A stretch of 64,000 nucleotides of DNA from the NCBI GenBank assembly GCA_030765045.1, contig CM060969.1:45990216-46054215 (forward strand), read 5' to 3'. Positions within the stretch are counted from its first letter, which is position 1, and every line of letters begins with the position of its first letter. The notes beneath the pieces are model-generated. The model had not been told where the DNA came from, did no database searches, and was given only the letters and a program-made list of their open reading frames with translations. Positions 1 through 11,869 of the stretch are shown here, in pieces. The position numbers and the translations under genes were made by a program. Source of the stretch: Tenodera sinensis. Lineage: Eukaryota; Arthropoda; Insecta; Mantodea; Mantidae.

Positions 1-3000
1 CCTCCCACCCACCACAACCCTTTCAAAACCCCTCTTCACTGTACCGTTCACAGCACAACGTCAGGATGATCTTCAGAAGGTAGTAGTATCAAATTGCTTA
101 CTAAATACACAAATATCGATGTCACTGCACCATGTCTGATTGGTAATTTACAACCTATAACGCATCAAACAATAGCAACGGCGCTAATAAAATACTTTGA
201 AACATTGTAATCATCTTGAAGCACTTTTCCTCTCAAGCTTCTCTTGTTACTTTATTTATAACGAACGCATATTTTGAAGTGTTTATCTCCCATACGTGGT
301 TCTCAAGTTTCTTGCTGTGTCTCTATCCTTTTCTTTCGCTATCCAAACGGATCATCGAGTCAAGAGATGCAATGGTGATTCTGTTTATTGCACATGTTAA
401 CTTCAACTCCATGGTATAGTTAAAGAGATAGGGACAAACGTTTTGTTCGGACCCTTGGGGGGAGGGAATAGGAACGAAGAGCAAATGGCGGACCATGATG
501 CGTAGCCGAGAGATAGAAGAGGAGAGAGAATGTATCTGGAGGATCAAGAAAAGAGATGAAATATGTCTACCTCCTCCAATACAAAGACTAGGGTGGGAGA
601 AGAACCGCTTGGCCAAAGCCAAGGATGCTTTGCTCACTTCCAATCACAAAAACCCTTGGTTTTTTGCTTTAGAAAAAAGTTAAACTTTATTGCAAGTTTA
701 TGTTCGCCTGGAAACAGAAGGAAAATGAGAAATAAGTAGATAACCAAAGCTATCAAAAAGTAACCCTTCTTACCCAGGTGATGCAGTTGCACTGGATATT
801 CTTATTATCTCTTTTCTTCCGTTCAAAAACGGCAAAGCAAGTGACCTACTTTTCATGAGCTATCTGAACACTTATTTTTACTGAAGAAACATAAGAAATA
901 AAGAAAACAAAGTACACAAATAACATTTAATTTACATATGGTATATTTTGCTTGGCATAAAAATTAATCAACCTTCTTTTCGTTGTTGAAATACCATACC
1001 GTTTTACATGAAATTAAAACAAAGTTCCTTCTTTTCAATAATGGAGTCGACAACTAAAACTTCTGTTTTAAAATATTTTCAGTCAGTTTAAATGAACTTT
1101 TGACAATAAGTTAAATTATTATAAACTTCAAATCTTTCATTTTGCTTTCAAAGACTTTCAATTTATTACAACAAATTAAATATTCATTTACTGTATCATT
1201 TTCGACAATATTTTACAAATAATTTATCTTTAAATGATCTTATACCTACTTATCTGATCATACGTAGATTTATTACTTACTTTCCATTAGATTTAGTTAA
1301 AAAGTAAATAATTTTAAAATTATCATTGTATATTTTTACAATTAACTATATTCAAGTTTTACATGCTATCCCATCGGAACGTGCATGGAAAATGTCATAC
1401 AAATTAACGAAAATTCACTGTGGAACACTTTGAATGAGCAAAAGAGCTGAAAAAGCGAAGGGAAAAGCAATTTTGTCGAAAGTTCTTCCCTTGTTAAATG
1501 TATAGGTAAGAACCCACAACAAAAATATTACAATTCTAGTGTCCGAGTAGTAGGAATTTTGCAATGCCATATAGTCCAAATATCTTATTTTACCAAATTT
1601 CGTTTGTTTTCCTTAAATTGAATAGTTACAATTTTAACAGTATGTGCCTATCTGTCTACTTATTATCTTTTTCTTTTGAACTAGTTTCTCTTTAAAGCTT
1701 CTTTTTAAAGTTCGATAACTTGCGTTTCTCTATCCTAAAACTGGTGAAAATGTGTGTCGAGTTTTGAAACGCACCGCAAATATGAACCTGAAGAATTCTG
1801 CTTTTGATAGATCATTTAAAACAGAATTAGCCAACATTTGCACAATCCGTTATCACTACATGATAAGCTATAAGATGAAATCACCCTAACTCTTTTTCTT
1901 TTCGTCTCCACCCCTTTTCTTATTTTAATCTTGAATATGCTGAATTTTGTATCTCATGTGTTAATTGGTGAATTCAAGGGGATTCTGCACTGAAAATACC
2001 ATTTTCTAAACTTTTCAGCCCTTTTAGCTGGATATTTATTTTCATGTTGTATAAGCATTCAATATTTCTTTTCAGTGCGATATTTCTTTTAGTTCCAAGC
2101 TACTAAATTCTCAAGCTTAATTGCATTATCCTCCGTCACATGCTCCATAACATATAATTTTAAAAACAGCCGCTTGACATGTACCTGATTATAACGCACA
2201 AATCTATCACATAATTTTGTTTTAGTAGCTTTAGTGTGAAAATAACATTATTTTTAAACTCTGTCAGTTGAAATTTCTAGTTTTATACAGCTTTAGATTT
2301 TAATAAGCCAGAAACCATGCGAAAGAAAAAAGTATGACAAATTTAATTGTTCTTGTTTTGGAAATCCGCAAGGAGAATTTCAGAAGAATTGCATAAAAGC
2401 TGCCCTGTGTGGAATATTTTGAGAAAATGGATGTTCTAAAAAAATTAACTATTAAAAATTTCATATTTCAAAATAAAAATATTTTACTCTGGATTTTTAC
2501 CTAATTATATAACTATGGATACTTAATTTATAAAAAAGTTTAAATATATTTTGAATCTACGGTGTCCAAGTGTTTTTAAAGTAATGGAATATAAATGTTA
2601 ATTTTTGCGACATTAATACTACTAAATTTCAGTGTAGCATCCACTTTAAATTTTCGAAATATTCTTACATCTTTACAGAATACCAGTGTTTAAGTTTTTA
2701 GAAAGCCCATTTCCTTGCTCTGAAGAGTGCCAAAATTCGGTATTAAGTACAAAAAATAAAGTTTTAGAGCTTCAGAAGCAAAAGTAGGCATATGTATATT
2801 TTTGTATTAAGATTTCGCTCCATTAGCTTAGTTTATCTGTTTGTCTACATAGATTAATTTTATGAATAAGAAAATGAAAGAGACTTATAATCACATTTTA
2901 AATTCAATCTAAGTCAGATTTAGGATCACACATATGGGTAAACCTGGTTGGCTAATTTTGCAGAATATCAAAGTACAAAACACATTTTGAAAACGTACCT

Positions 3001-3860
3001 AAAAGACAACTCCATGCATAACTTTATAATTTCTTTGTTTAATCTTATAACAAAGTTAGCATTTTTAAGGTTATTGCCAAATTCAATTTGTGACTAATCT
3101 AGCCTACATGTAAGAAATCGATTATATTCTCTTCACCAACTTTATTTCAAAATCTCAGGCCGAAGGTGTGTAAAAACCATATTTAAGTCATAACGAATCT
3201 GCAGTTCCATACCCTCATGAAGCATCTGTATTAAAATCAAAAGAACTGCCATTAAGATTTGAAGAACGCCTAGTTTTAATCTAAAGTTCTAAAATCTTTT
3301 AGTTTTATAGAAACTGCAAAGCACATCACTATTCATTATTAAACGGACAACAACGGTTTTACAAATCCATAGTAGCCATAGATGTAATAGTTATAACTAC
3401 AACCTGAATTTATGTCACTTTGTTTTGAAGCAAAACGTCTTAATGTGCAAAATACTTATCTATTTTTTCTAATTTTTAAAACTAATATTCAAGTTACTTG
3501 TATTTGCTGCATTTTGTCTTCTTTTTCAAAAAGGAGATGTTTAATGTATCATTAAAATTGTTGCATTAACAAACAATAGTAGTACAAAAAGTGCACTGAA
3601 ATTCTATGCTTCACAGCATATAATGTTGACATTTTATATGTAAATACTATTTAAGAGATCATTTTAGCCGTGTTAAATGTAACATGTTAGTTTTAATTGT
3701 TTTTTCAAACGAATAGTCATTATTGCTTTGCATACCTATATTGAATATGCGTTAAGCAATTAATTTTCCTACTTATTAGTAGGTACTATTTAATAAAATA
3801 TTTTGAACAATATAAGGAAAATATATTATACAGATATTATTTTTATTTTTATTTTATATA
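1..3860. other. AT-rich DNA, nothing recognised
   Basis: There are no convincing open reading frames, tandem arrays or recognised repeats here. The only open frames are short (about 60-100 codons) with no family resemblance, as expected by chance. I cannot exclude introns or UTRs of a host gene. Confidence 0.6.
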
Positions 3861-3864
3861 TATA

Positions 3865-4060
3865 ACGAAGCGGTCAATTGTCAGGATGATATCAACGTCA
3901 CCGATGTACCGGAATTTCGTTCCGCAGTTCTTTTATATACCAGTAAATCTCATAGAGTGCTGTGGTTTTTTAGCACAATTAAAAACCATCGGTCTGGGTC
4001 GGATTTGACCCCGCGACCTGGGGATCAGTAGGGCAGCGTATAACCAACTGAACTACCGAC
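3865..4060 (-). repeat. tRNA-derived SINE fragment
   Basis: Read on the minus strand, 4060-3989 looks like a degenerate tRNA. It has an A-box-like TAGTTCAGTTGGTTA and a B-box-like GGGTCAAATCC, followed by a non-tRNA body. The stems do not pair well enough for a working tRNA, so a SINE head is the better reading. The body has no second copy in the window that I could see. Confidence 0.5.
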
Positions 4061-4499
4061 TTTTTATCTACACTAAATAACTACAAATAAGACGATTTAA
4101 AATGTGCTAAGCAGTTTTATGGAATGTAAGCCGCATACGATATGCTAGTTATTTCTTGGAAACAAACAACAGTTCACAAATACACAGTACCTTTAAAGGA
4201 ATTATGTATGTGCAATAGCTTGAAAGTTTTATTTGTCAGCGTCAGAAACGGAAATATATTTGGATCACCAGTTTTACCTAATTGAAAAGCTGAATTAGGC
4301 TTGAAAAACTCAATACAACTTACAGTTTACAACACTTAAACCATGGATCATTTCTTACAATAGCAAGATAGCTATCATTTAATTCAAATCTCGCGGTAAA
4401 CCTTCAAGGAGATATTAGAGATATTATTAGAGACTACACACCTCAAGGTGACTTGTAATATAAATTATTAAACCAATTTAACCCAAATAGGTTTTCTTA

Positions 4500-4850
4500 A
4501 AAGCCACAAAGTTCAAGATGTACATTTCATTTGTCATAAAAATATCTCAAATGTATACATTTTAGTCAAAATCGTTAGAGCCATTTTAAAGAAAATAAAC
4601 ATTTTCAAAATATCTTCCACCCAAAGGGTAGTTAAAGGTAGAGCAACTTTCTTCAAAATCTTCGTTTGGCATCCTTAAAAGCTCTTAAATGCCAACTTTG
4701 GATTTTAACCCACTTTTCGTTTTTTTATGCTGTCCACAGACTGACAGACTGTCACACAGAGAGATATACGCACATGCACGCACACACACACAGACACACA
4801 TACGCACGCACAATGACCGCTTTCTTTTTTTTTATTCATGGCCATTTAGT
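4500..4850 (+). repeat. H1 family fragment, 3' part
   Basis: The fragment matches other copies from the block around CATTTCATTTGTCATAAAAA through the GTTAGAGCCATTTT block to TGCTGTCCACAGACTGACAG. It then has the CA-rich microsatellite slot (about 4750-4810). The final block with the subterminal repeat is missing. Confidence 0.8.
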
Positions 4851-5229
4851 AATAAACAAATAATTATCTTCAAAATAATTAGTTATGTTTTACAGTAATT
4901 AAGAAATTTGAATTTCACATACGAGAGAAAACGTAAATTTTTTTTTTTTTTTTCTAAAGGTAACTGAATATATATTAGTCTATGGTTAATATTTTTAAAG
5001 ATGTATTGTGTTTACTAAATGGCTAATCATTCAAAATAATTTGTGTATAATTTTATGCAATATAGATAGGTATAACTGAATGCGTCAGGAACAGTTTTAA
5101 TTAAGACTGCAGTGGACAAATTCTGTGCAACCAACACCCAAAACTTTTACAATTACTGAAAGGAAATTTTGCTTTTACAATTTAAGTAACGCTATGTTGT
5201 GTATACCCTGGATTTTTCTTTATAAGCAT

Positions 5230-5388
5230 TCACACATATTCACCTCTCATTCATATTTCCAGAATCTAGAGAGGATGTAAAATAATACTAGCTGAAGAAA
5301 AATCCCCTCCATCCAGCCAGGAATCGAACCCGGGATCTCTGGATTTACAAGCTAGCATGCTAAGCACCAGACCACAGAGGCAGTCAGG
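5230..5388 (-). repeat. tRNA-derived SINE, type C
   Basis: On the minus strand a tRNA-like head (about 5388-5310, B-box GGGTTCGATTCC) is followed by a body ending in a CTAGATTCTGGAAATATGAATG-like block. The same head and body order recurs at 14940-15105 (minus) and 29795-29945 (plus), which defines a family. Confidence 0.7.
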
Positions 5389-6336
5389 ATTTTTTATAAG
5401 GATGTGTGTTAATGTATTATGTTCCAATGGCATGTTTCAAGCATATGAAGGAAGATGAGTTATATTTTCAATTAAATATCAATATTAACAATAGGTATAT
5501 TTTGCCGAACCAGTTTTAAATTAATTTTGTATTCTGGGTACAAGAAACTAAGGGAAATTTTAAGCAGAAGGGAATGTACTTGGCAAGTAGAAAGAGAGGA
5601 GTGAGAAAGGGCATAAAGATGGAAGAAAGTGATTTGTGTATTCTTACTCTTTGAGACCGAATGTCGTAGCTGCTGCGTTACTATGTCTCAAAGAGTGAAG
5701 CCGTTTCTTCTTCTTCTGCTTCTTTTTATACGTCGCGCTTACCTGGTTCAAGCTTGCGCGCACACACATACATGCACTTGTCTTTCTCGCTGTAACTTAG
5801 CACGTCCATACATCTTATGCATAATCTTTCCATTCGTACCTAACTTAACAAAACTGCATTTAGCCTTCAACCTATCATACTCCTCATCCTACAATGAATG
5901 TGCTATGCAAATCATTGAAGCCATTGTAAGCTGTTACTTTCCCTAGAATGCAAACTTAAGTAAGGCTTTACGTTAGTAATATTTTTTATTTTTTAAGAAT
6001 TTCAGACACTGACATACTTTATTGCCTTTCAAAGCAAATGCCCATATTCGTCACGCTCGCACAGTAATTTCGTAATTGTGATATCTAAACCGTTGCCATA
6101 TATCGGAGACGGTAAGCTGATTTGGATCAAAAATATCAATTTTGTGTTTTTTTTTGTTAATTTAGAAACTTTAACCCCTATTTTATCATAATATAGTCTT
6201 TTAGCGCCCCAAAAAGTGCCATAAGAGTTTTTAAAATAAATCTAACTGTCAAAGGCCATATATGAATAAAAATTATATACCTATTAGTTAAAGTTTTTTT
6301 TAAAAAAATATGGAAATAATATCTAGGTGATATAAA

Positions 6337-6450
6337 ATGTCAGTACGCTTAAAAAGCATTGATTTATATGTGTACCAAATTTCATACTTAAAGAGCAAAT
6401 AGTTTCTCTGAAAAGTTGAGTTAAACTTCTTAAAATTAACATTGCAAGCA
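6337..6450 (+). repeat. Diverged direct duplication, copy 1
   Basis: The block containing AAGCATTGATTTATAT, TGTACCAAATTTCA and CTTCTTAAAATTAACATTGC matches 6618-6735 in the same order and orientation, with scattered mismatches. This is a local direct duplication or two copies of an unnamed repeat. Confidence 0.8.
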
Positions 6451-6617
6451 TTGCAATTAACATTGCGCCAAACAATTCTGGTGGTACTGACTTTTTCTTT
6501 TAACAATTTCATTAAAATAATAAAAACTACATTTTTTTTGTTAAACAAATTTGTGAAAAAATAATCTATTCATTATAATTATTTTAAAAATATGATCAAC
6601 ACATCTATCTAATATAA

Positions 6618-6735
6618 AACATTCAGTACAATTAGAAAGCATTGATTTATATCTGTACCAAATTTCACACTTCAAGAGTAAACAATTTCTCTGAAAAGTG
6701 GGCTAAACTTCTTAAAATTAACATTGCAAGCATAG
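6618..6735 (+). repeat. Diverged direct duplication, copy 2
   Basis: Second copy of the block at 6337-6450, about 280 bp downstream. The intervening DNA is not duplicated. Confidence 0.8.
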
Positions 6736-7984
6736 AACTTACAACCTTCCCGTAAGGGAACTTGGGACAGAAATTTTAATTTTCTATATTTTTATAGGCA
6801 TGGAATTAATACTTGGCAAACTTAAGGGTGTTTATGTTATCAACCACCACACAAGGTTTCATCACAATCTGTTTTATAGCTTAGAGAGAATTATTATTCA
6901 ATCTATTCCTCTTCTTTATATGATTACCCTCTCCGTATGAAGGACTGACACGCCCTAGTACTTACAGGATTCAATGTATTTACAATGTGAAAATATTCGA
7001 AATATTACATGCGCATCATAAACTAAAATATCAGAATAGTTTTATCATTTCATGATCTCTAATTGCCCAACAAACACCATAAATCTCTGACAGGAATAAA
7101 AAATAATTGCTTTTAAAATTCCTTGCTTTGATGGACATAGAAAATTATTTTTTAAATTTCTGCATATTTAATTTGTTAAAGCTAAAGGAACTCTCACATT
7201 TTGATACCAAAGACAAGCTTATGTGACGTAAATGGAGCATGTGCTGGAAAAATTCTAGGAGCATAGCACAAAAATGAATCCGCATGGAGCAGATAGTGTA
7301 TTAAGAAATGTAAATCGAGAAAAACATTTATTGTACATACATGCATTATGATCATGAGTCAGATTACCTGTTTGTGACACCTTTCCTCTTTTGTCTAGTA
7401 CTGTCTCTCTTAAGATGCATTGTTTTTGATTTGTGGCGAGATACCGCTTGGTCACTCCTTTCCAGTGAATTAAGTTAGTTGTTTTTTTTTTTTTTTTGCC
7501 AGTACTTTGTTCAAATACTACCGAAAATTTAAGAATAATAACATTTAAATGTAACGTACATGCCATTTAAAGCCTAGATGTTTAAAGATGGCGGGATCTA
7601 AATAACTGCATTGCCAATCGATGAATGAAGGTTTGCGGGACATTTATATGCATAAACCTAAAACTCCTCAATTCTATAATTTTTGGACTATTTTTCAGTT
7701 CCAGGATCCCTTAAATTAGTTGACTCAATATATTTGAAACAATGTTTATATTTTAGCACTAATATTTTAACTTAGTTTGGAAACTTTTACCGGCATTTAA
7801 TAAATTTCGACTTTTATTTATTAATTATTTGATCTTTTTGTCCTATACCTAAGAATAAGCTTAGGAGGCCTTTGTGTTCTATACCACCAGAACATATTGG
7901 AATCATATAGGTGTATGTGTTTCACACAATACCTACATCAAAAATACTCAAGCAAATAAAAGCCCATGGTTTGAAAAATAAAAC

Positions 7985-8040
7985 CAGACAGAGAGAGGAG
8001 GAAGGGAGGGAGGGAGGAAGGGAGGGGGAGAGGGAGGAAA
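7985..8040 (+). repeat. Purine-rich GGGA-type microsatellite
   Basis: An impure tract of GGGA, GGAA and GA units, almost all purine on the plus strand. Confidence 0.9.
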
Positions 8041-8499
8041 TAAAATTAGAAAATAATTTAAGTATTATTATGAAATGTAGATCATTTTGATAAATGCAAA
8101 AGGCAATTTATATCTTAAACGTCTTATTACATGTTTACTTAATGACAATATCTACGCAAGAAAGCAGTACAGTAGCGAATTAAACTTACTCGTTACAAAG
8201 TGTCCAGAAGTAGCTTGAATGTTGGAACGGTATTCGAGCTTCTGGGCAAAATTACAGTGAAAAGGTAATAAAAATTGAAAACTACTTATTTTAATGTTTA
8301 ATTTCTTAAAAATGGCTCGAAGTGTTTTAAAGAATTTTCGTGGCTAAAAACGTAATGTTAATAACGTGTGAGCGTTCAGAAAGAATTGTGAATGACTGAT
8401 AAATCATAAGCGAAGATCAAAATGTATAATAGAAGTTAGAGCTAGTGCTAATACCTATATAATTCGCCAAAATAACTTCCTATGGCATTAGCTGTTTTC

Positions 8500-8620
8500 A
8501 TAACTGCGTTATTACATCATGCATGCTAGCTTCCAAATCCAGAGATCTAGGGTTCGATTCTGGAATACATATATTCCTTTGGCGAGTACCTAAATGTGTG
8601 CGTAAATTTAATACCAATGC
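8500..8620 (+). repeat. Degenerate type C SINE head
   Basis: CTTCCAAATCCAGAGATC followed by GGGTTCGATTCTGG matches the anticodon-to-B-box part of the SINE at 29795. The remainder is decayed. Confidence 0.5.
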
Positions 8621-8696
8621 AACATCCTGACAGCTAATTGACCATGTGGTATCGCTTAATATATGTGCAAGAGAAAGTAAACATCGAATTCGCATT

Positions 8697-9052
8697 TGAG
8701 TAAGGTTAAACTATTTGGAAAGTCAAACTAATAACAAACCAGAAGTTAAATCTGATATACTTGGTGTACTTTAACGAGATCTAAGATTTATGTGTAATGT
8801 TTTCTCTATAACCTAGAGTTTACCGTAGCTCGTAACAAAACTCGTTCAGAATGAAGAGAATTGCACAAGCTATTTCTTGAAAATTCAAGATAAATACTTG
8901 ATTTGCCATGAAAATATCTGAAAGATATGTTTTTTTAGTCAAAATAATAGGAGCCATTGGAAGAGTCTATTGAAAATCATGTCGCATCTGAGGAAGATAC
9001 TTGAGCTGAACACCAAGTTTGGTATTTATCAGGTTTTCGATAGTTGATTATA

Positions 9053-9090
<38 letters not shown>

Positions 9091-9232
9091 ACTCGGACGA
9101 AAAAGTTTCTGAACGTCTGGATTCAGGGGCGTCAAAACGTGTATTTTCAATGGTATCTCGATGTGTAATTTTTGGGTGCAATGCATTACAATTTATACTT
9201 ACATTGGAAGAGGATAAACATAGCGAAAGTAA
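8697..9232 (+). repeat. H1 family copy with CT microsatellite
   Basis: The conserved blocks appear in order: the AACTAATAACAA block, the TTTAACGAGATCTA block, the AGGAGCCATT block, a microsatellite (pure CT, about 9055-9084), GGGGCGTCAAAACGTGTATTT and finally AATTTTTGGGTGCAATGCA to GCGAAAGTAA. The first 200 bp of the family are missing. The microsatellite slot holds CT rather than CA. Confidence 0.8.
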
Positions 9233-9239
9233 CATCATA

Positions 9240-9830
9240 GAATAGTTTCTCACTGACTTACGCGCAGCCCTGCGCTTGCGTGAAGCACAAATCTTCGTTG
9301 GGATGCTGGAGCGCTGGACCAAACTTCCTGTGGGGTCCACATTCTTTCCAGATACACACGTCCACAAACAATCACCAACATCTCACCACTGCCATACCCC
9401 TGGCATTTTCTTTCCGACACGGCACGCTACTTTTAATTTTCTTTTCCGCAGTCCAATCGCGTCATCTGCCCCAAACTTCCTTCCTTTTAACGTCTGCCGT
9501 TTTAAGGGTGGATTTTCTCCATTGTGGGGTTAGACCGCGTGGGGAGGAAATAAGAATGGGGTATCAATGCGACACTACAAGATGAGGGTGGGGCTCGAGG
9601 CATAGGCTGTGATTCGCTCAGAAAGAAGAGAATTGCTGCTAAAAATCCCATAGAGAATACCCTATCCGATCGTCAGAGATTGTCCATAATGCGCTGTCAA
9701 TACAGAGAATCCCTGAGGAACAATATGGGACAATGAATTTCTGCGCATGTTGACGTTTACTGGTTTAACGACAGTCTAATACTACGGTTTCGCTAAAGTT
9801 TGAGATGAGAGTAAAAATCTGGGTAGTGCA
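9240..9830. other. GC-richer segment without recognised gene
   Basis: This stretch is richer in G and C than its surroundings and has three overlapping short frames of about 85-105 codons on both strands. None shows a domain I recognise. It could be part of another mobile element or a host exon or promoter. Confidence 0.3.
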
Positions 9831-9831
9831 C

Positions 9832-10780
9832 TCACATGACTTTCTATACTCACTTTGTACAAACTATTCCTAGAAACGATTATGTTTGCATCTATCATAA
9901 TCATCGTTCAACACCAAGATAGGCCAGGATGGCTTGTTTCAGCTCAGAGATCATCTTTCCAGCGACGTTTAGATCTTCCAACACTACTGTTTCCTGCAGG
10001 TTTATATCCTGCAACTATTTTAGTTATTCCTTACGAGTGAAATACCCTGCCTAATTTTCTTTCTACATTTGTTATAAGCTTTATTTCTAGTGTTTCCACC
10101 ATTCTTTTATCCCTTCGTTCATTGCCCAATTTTCGGAAGCAATATTGGTACGGCATCACTTTATAGGACTTTGCTTGTATCTCCTTCATGTTAATCAAGA
10201 TAAACGTTTCATAAATGGTTTTATTATATATTTTGTTGTTTTTAATGGTAATAGTAGAACCGATTGTCGGATTTTTTAAGAGCTCGTCGCTATGTGAGAG
10301 CTTTGCCATTCCATTTTCTTTGCATGGCTGGAATATAAAGACAGGAATCAAGACTTACTATTTGAGCAAACTGAAAGTATTTGAAAAGTCAAATGAATAG
10401 CAAGCAATATTTCAAAAATCGTGATCTTCACGAAAACGTTATCTCAAATAAATTGTGTGCTTTAACGAGATCTACAGTTTTTGTGCACCATCTCTTACGG
10501 TTTACCAATAATTCAAAGGTCAAAGAGAACTAAGAGGACTTCAAAAGCTACTTCCAATTCAAAATATACATGCTTTTGTCATGAGAAGTTCTGAATATAT
10601 AATAAGTATTTAATTCAAACTGTTAGAGCCATTTTTGAGAAAATAAACATTTTCAAAATAATTTTAATGCAAAGTTTATTTTGGGTTGGGGAATTTTCTT
10701 GAAAATCTTGGTCCCTCGTTGTCGAAGTTTTGAATGGAATGCAATACTTTCTCTACCTACTATGTGTATGGCAAAGAAGA
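9832..10780 (+). repeat. H1 family copy interrupted by LINE fragment
   Basis: Starts with GTGCACTCACATGACTTTCTATAC and ends with GAATGGAATGCAATAC and TTTCTCTACCTACTATGTGT. Between about 9900 and 10180 the family sequence is interrupted by DNA that reads as a LINE C-terminus on the other strand. The microsatellite slot and the block after it are deleted in this copy. Confidence 0.75.
9915..10150 (-). pseudogene. Decayed LINE ORF2 C-terminal fragment
   Basis: Minus-strand translation contains GYKPAGNSSVGRSKRRWKDDL-like sequence (only the GRSKRRWKDDL core is diagnostic). This resembles the GRPRKRWxDD block near the C-terminus of many arthropod LINE ORF2 proteins. At least one stop interrupts the reading just upstream of that block. 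It lies inside an H1 copy. The reading is based on a short motif. Confidence 0.5.
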
Positions 10781-10789
10781 AAAATGTGT

Positions 10790-11575
10790 GGGATTCACCT
10801 TAATTTCTCTGCTCATTCTTCTACAAATGCTTGTTCTTTTACCTACTTCCTGTTAAGAGTAGCCTTATGTGAAATGTTTGAATCTTACAGCTTTAGCTGA
10901 AATCTTCTCAAAATGTCATATGCCCCTCTACCACTCTAAAAGTATATATGTTTTAAATTCCATGCGGACATCTTTAAAAAGTTTTTGAAAAAATATTTCG
11001 TTTTACATTTATCATAACTAATCATGGACTTTACAGGGAGCGAAAGTCCCACCTTATTAAAAAAATATTAACCGACCATTTAAACAGTAATATACAGAAT
11101 TGGCACAAAGAAACCTTTCTACTCTTTTCATTATTTCAAACTCAAAGTGTACTTTTTGCAAAAACTTATTCTCAGTGCTCGAATTGATTATTTCGTATCT
11201 TGATGAATTTTTAACAATTATATGTCACTTTTTAAATTCACCCCCTTTTTTTTTTTTTTTTTTTTTTGAGCACTACAGGTTTCTAACTATATCGAACACT
11301 TTTAATGTTGGAAAGTTCGTTGTCAAATAAAAACATTGTTATTGAAGCTAAAGGTTCAAAGCACTATTTACATCAAAATTATTTTAGAATTTTTTTGAAA
11401 ATGACAAACTTTTACTATGGATGCCGTTAATCGAGATAAACTTTGCTTAAAGAATTAGACATTTCCTATTAGTTAAAAGGATACTTTAGCAAAGCGATAG
11501 TCTGATTTTTAAAAAGTGTGTCACTGAAATTTCACCACTTATGCAACACCAAGATAAAATGGAACATACCTACCT
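10790..11575. other. AT-rich DNA, nothing recognised
   Basis: No gene was recognised. A T run at about 11248-11267 is the only simple repeat. Confidence 0.5.
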
Positions 11576-11579
11576 AGAA

Positions 11580-11860
11580 TGGAGTATAAATATTTGAAGA
11601 TTCAAACTAATAACAATAAATATCTCGAAAATGGTTAACGCTAGAAACATTTGACATACATTGTGCACTTTAATGATTTTTAATGAACTAGTTCGCTTCT
11701 ATTACCTAATAAGAAAATAAAAAGTTGCTAGCTGTAAAAAGTCAAGCACCTTATATATAAAATGAGGGTTGTATCCCTAATTTGAAGGGAGCTATTGTAT
11801 TCCACTCCACCCAAGAATTTGATAGCGACATTTCACCGTAGGTTGTATCCCACCCCAGAC
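11580..11860. repeat. Two small H1 remnants
   Basis: About 11580-11670 carries the plus-orientation AACTAATAACAA and TCTCGAAAATGGTT blocks. About 11790-11860 carries the opposite-orientation start block (TTGTATTCCACTCCACCC to GACATTTCACCG). Both are short and diverged. Confidence 0.5.
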
Positions 11861-11869
11861 AAACATATC

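Larger units (their letters stand above)
5395..7980. other. Intergenic, AT-rich
   Basis: No gene was recognised. The stretch contains the diverged 105-bp duplication listed separately and a run of T at about 7482-7497. The short frame at 5629-5946 has no recognisable domain. Confidence 0.5.

Noticed and set aside
4666..4898. Two overlapping frames with His/Thr runs
   Set aside because: They are translations of the CA-type microsatellite slot of an H1 fragment.
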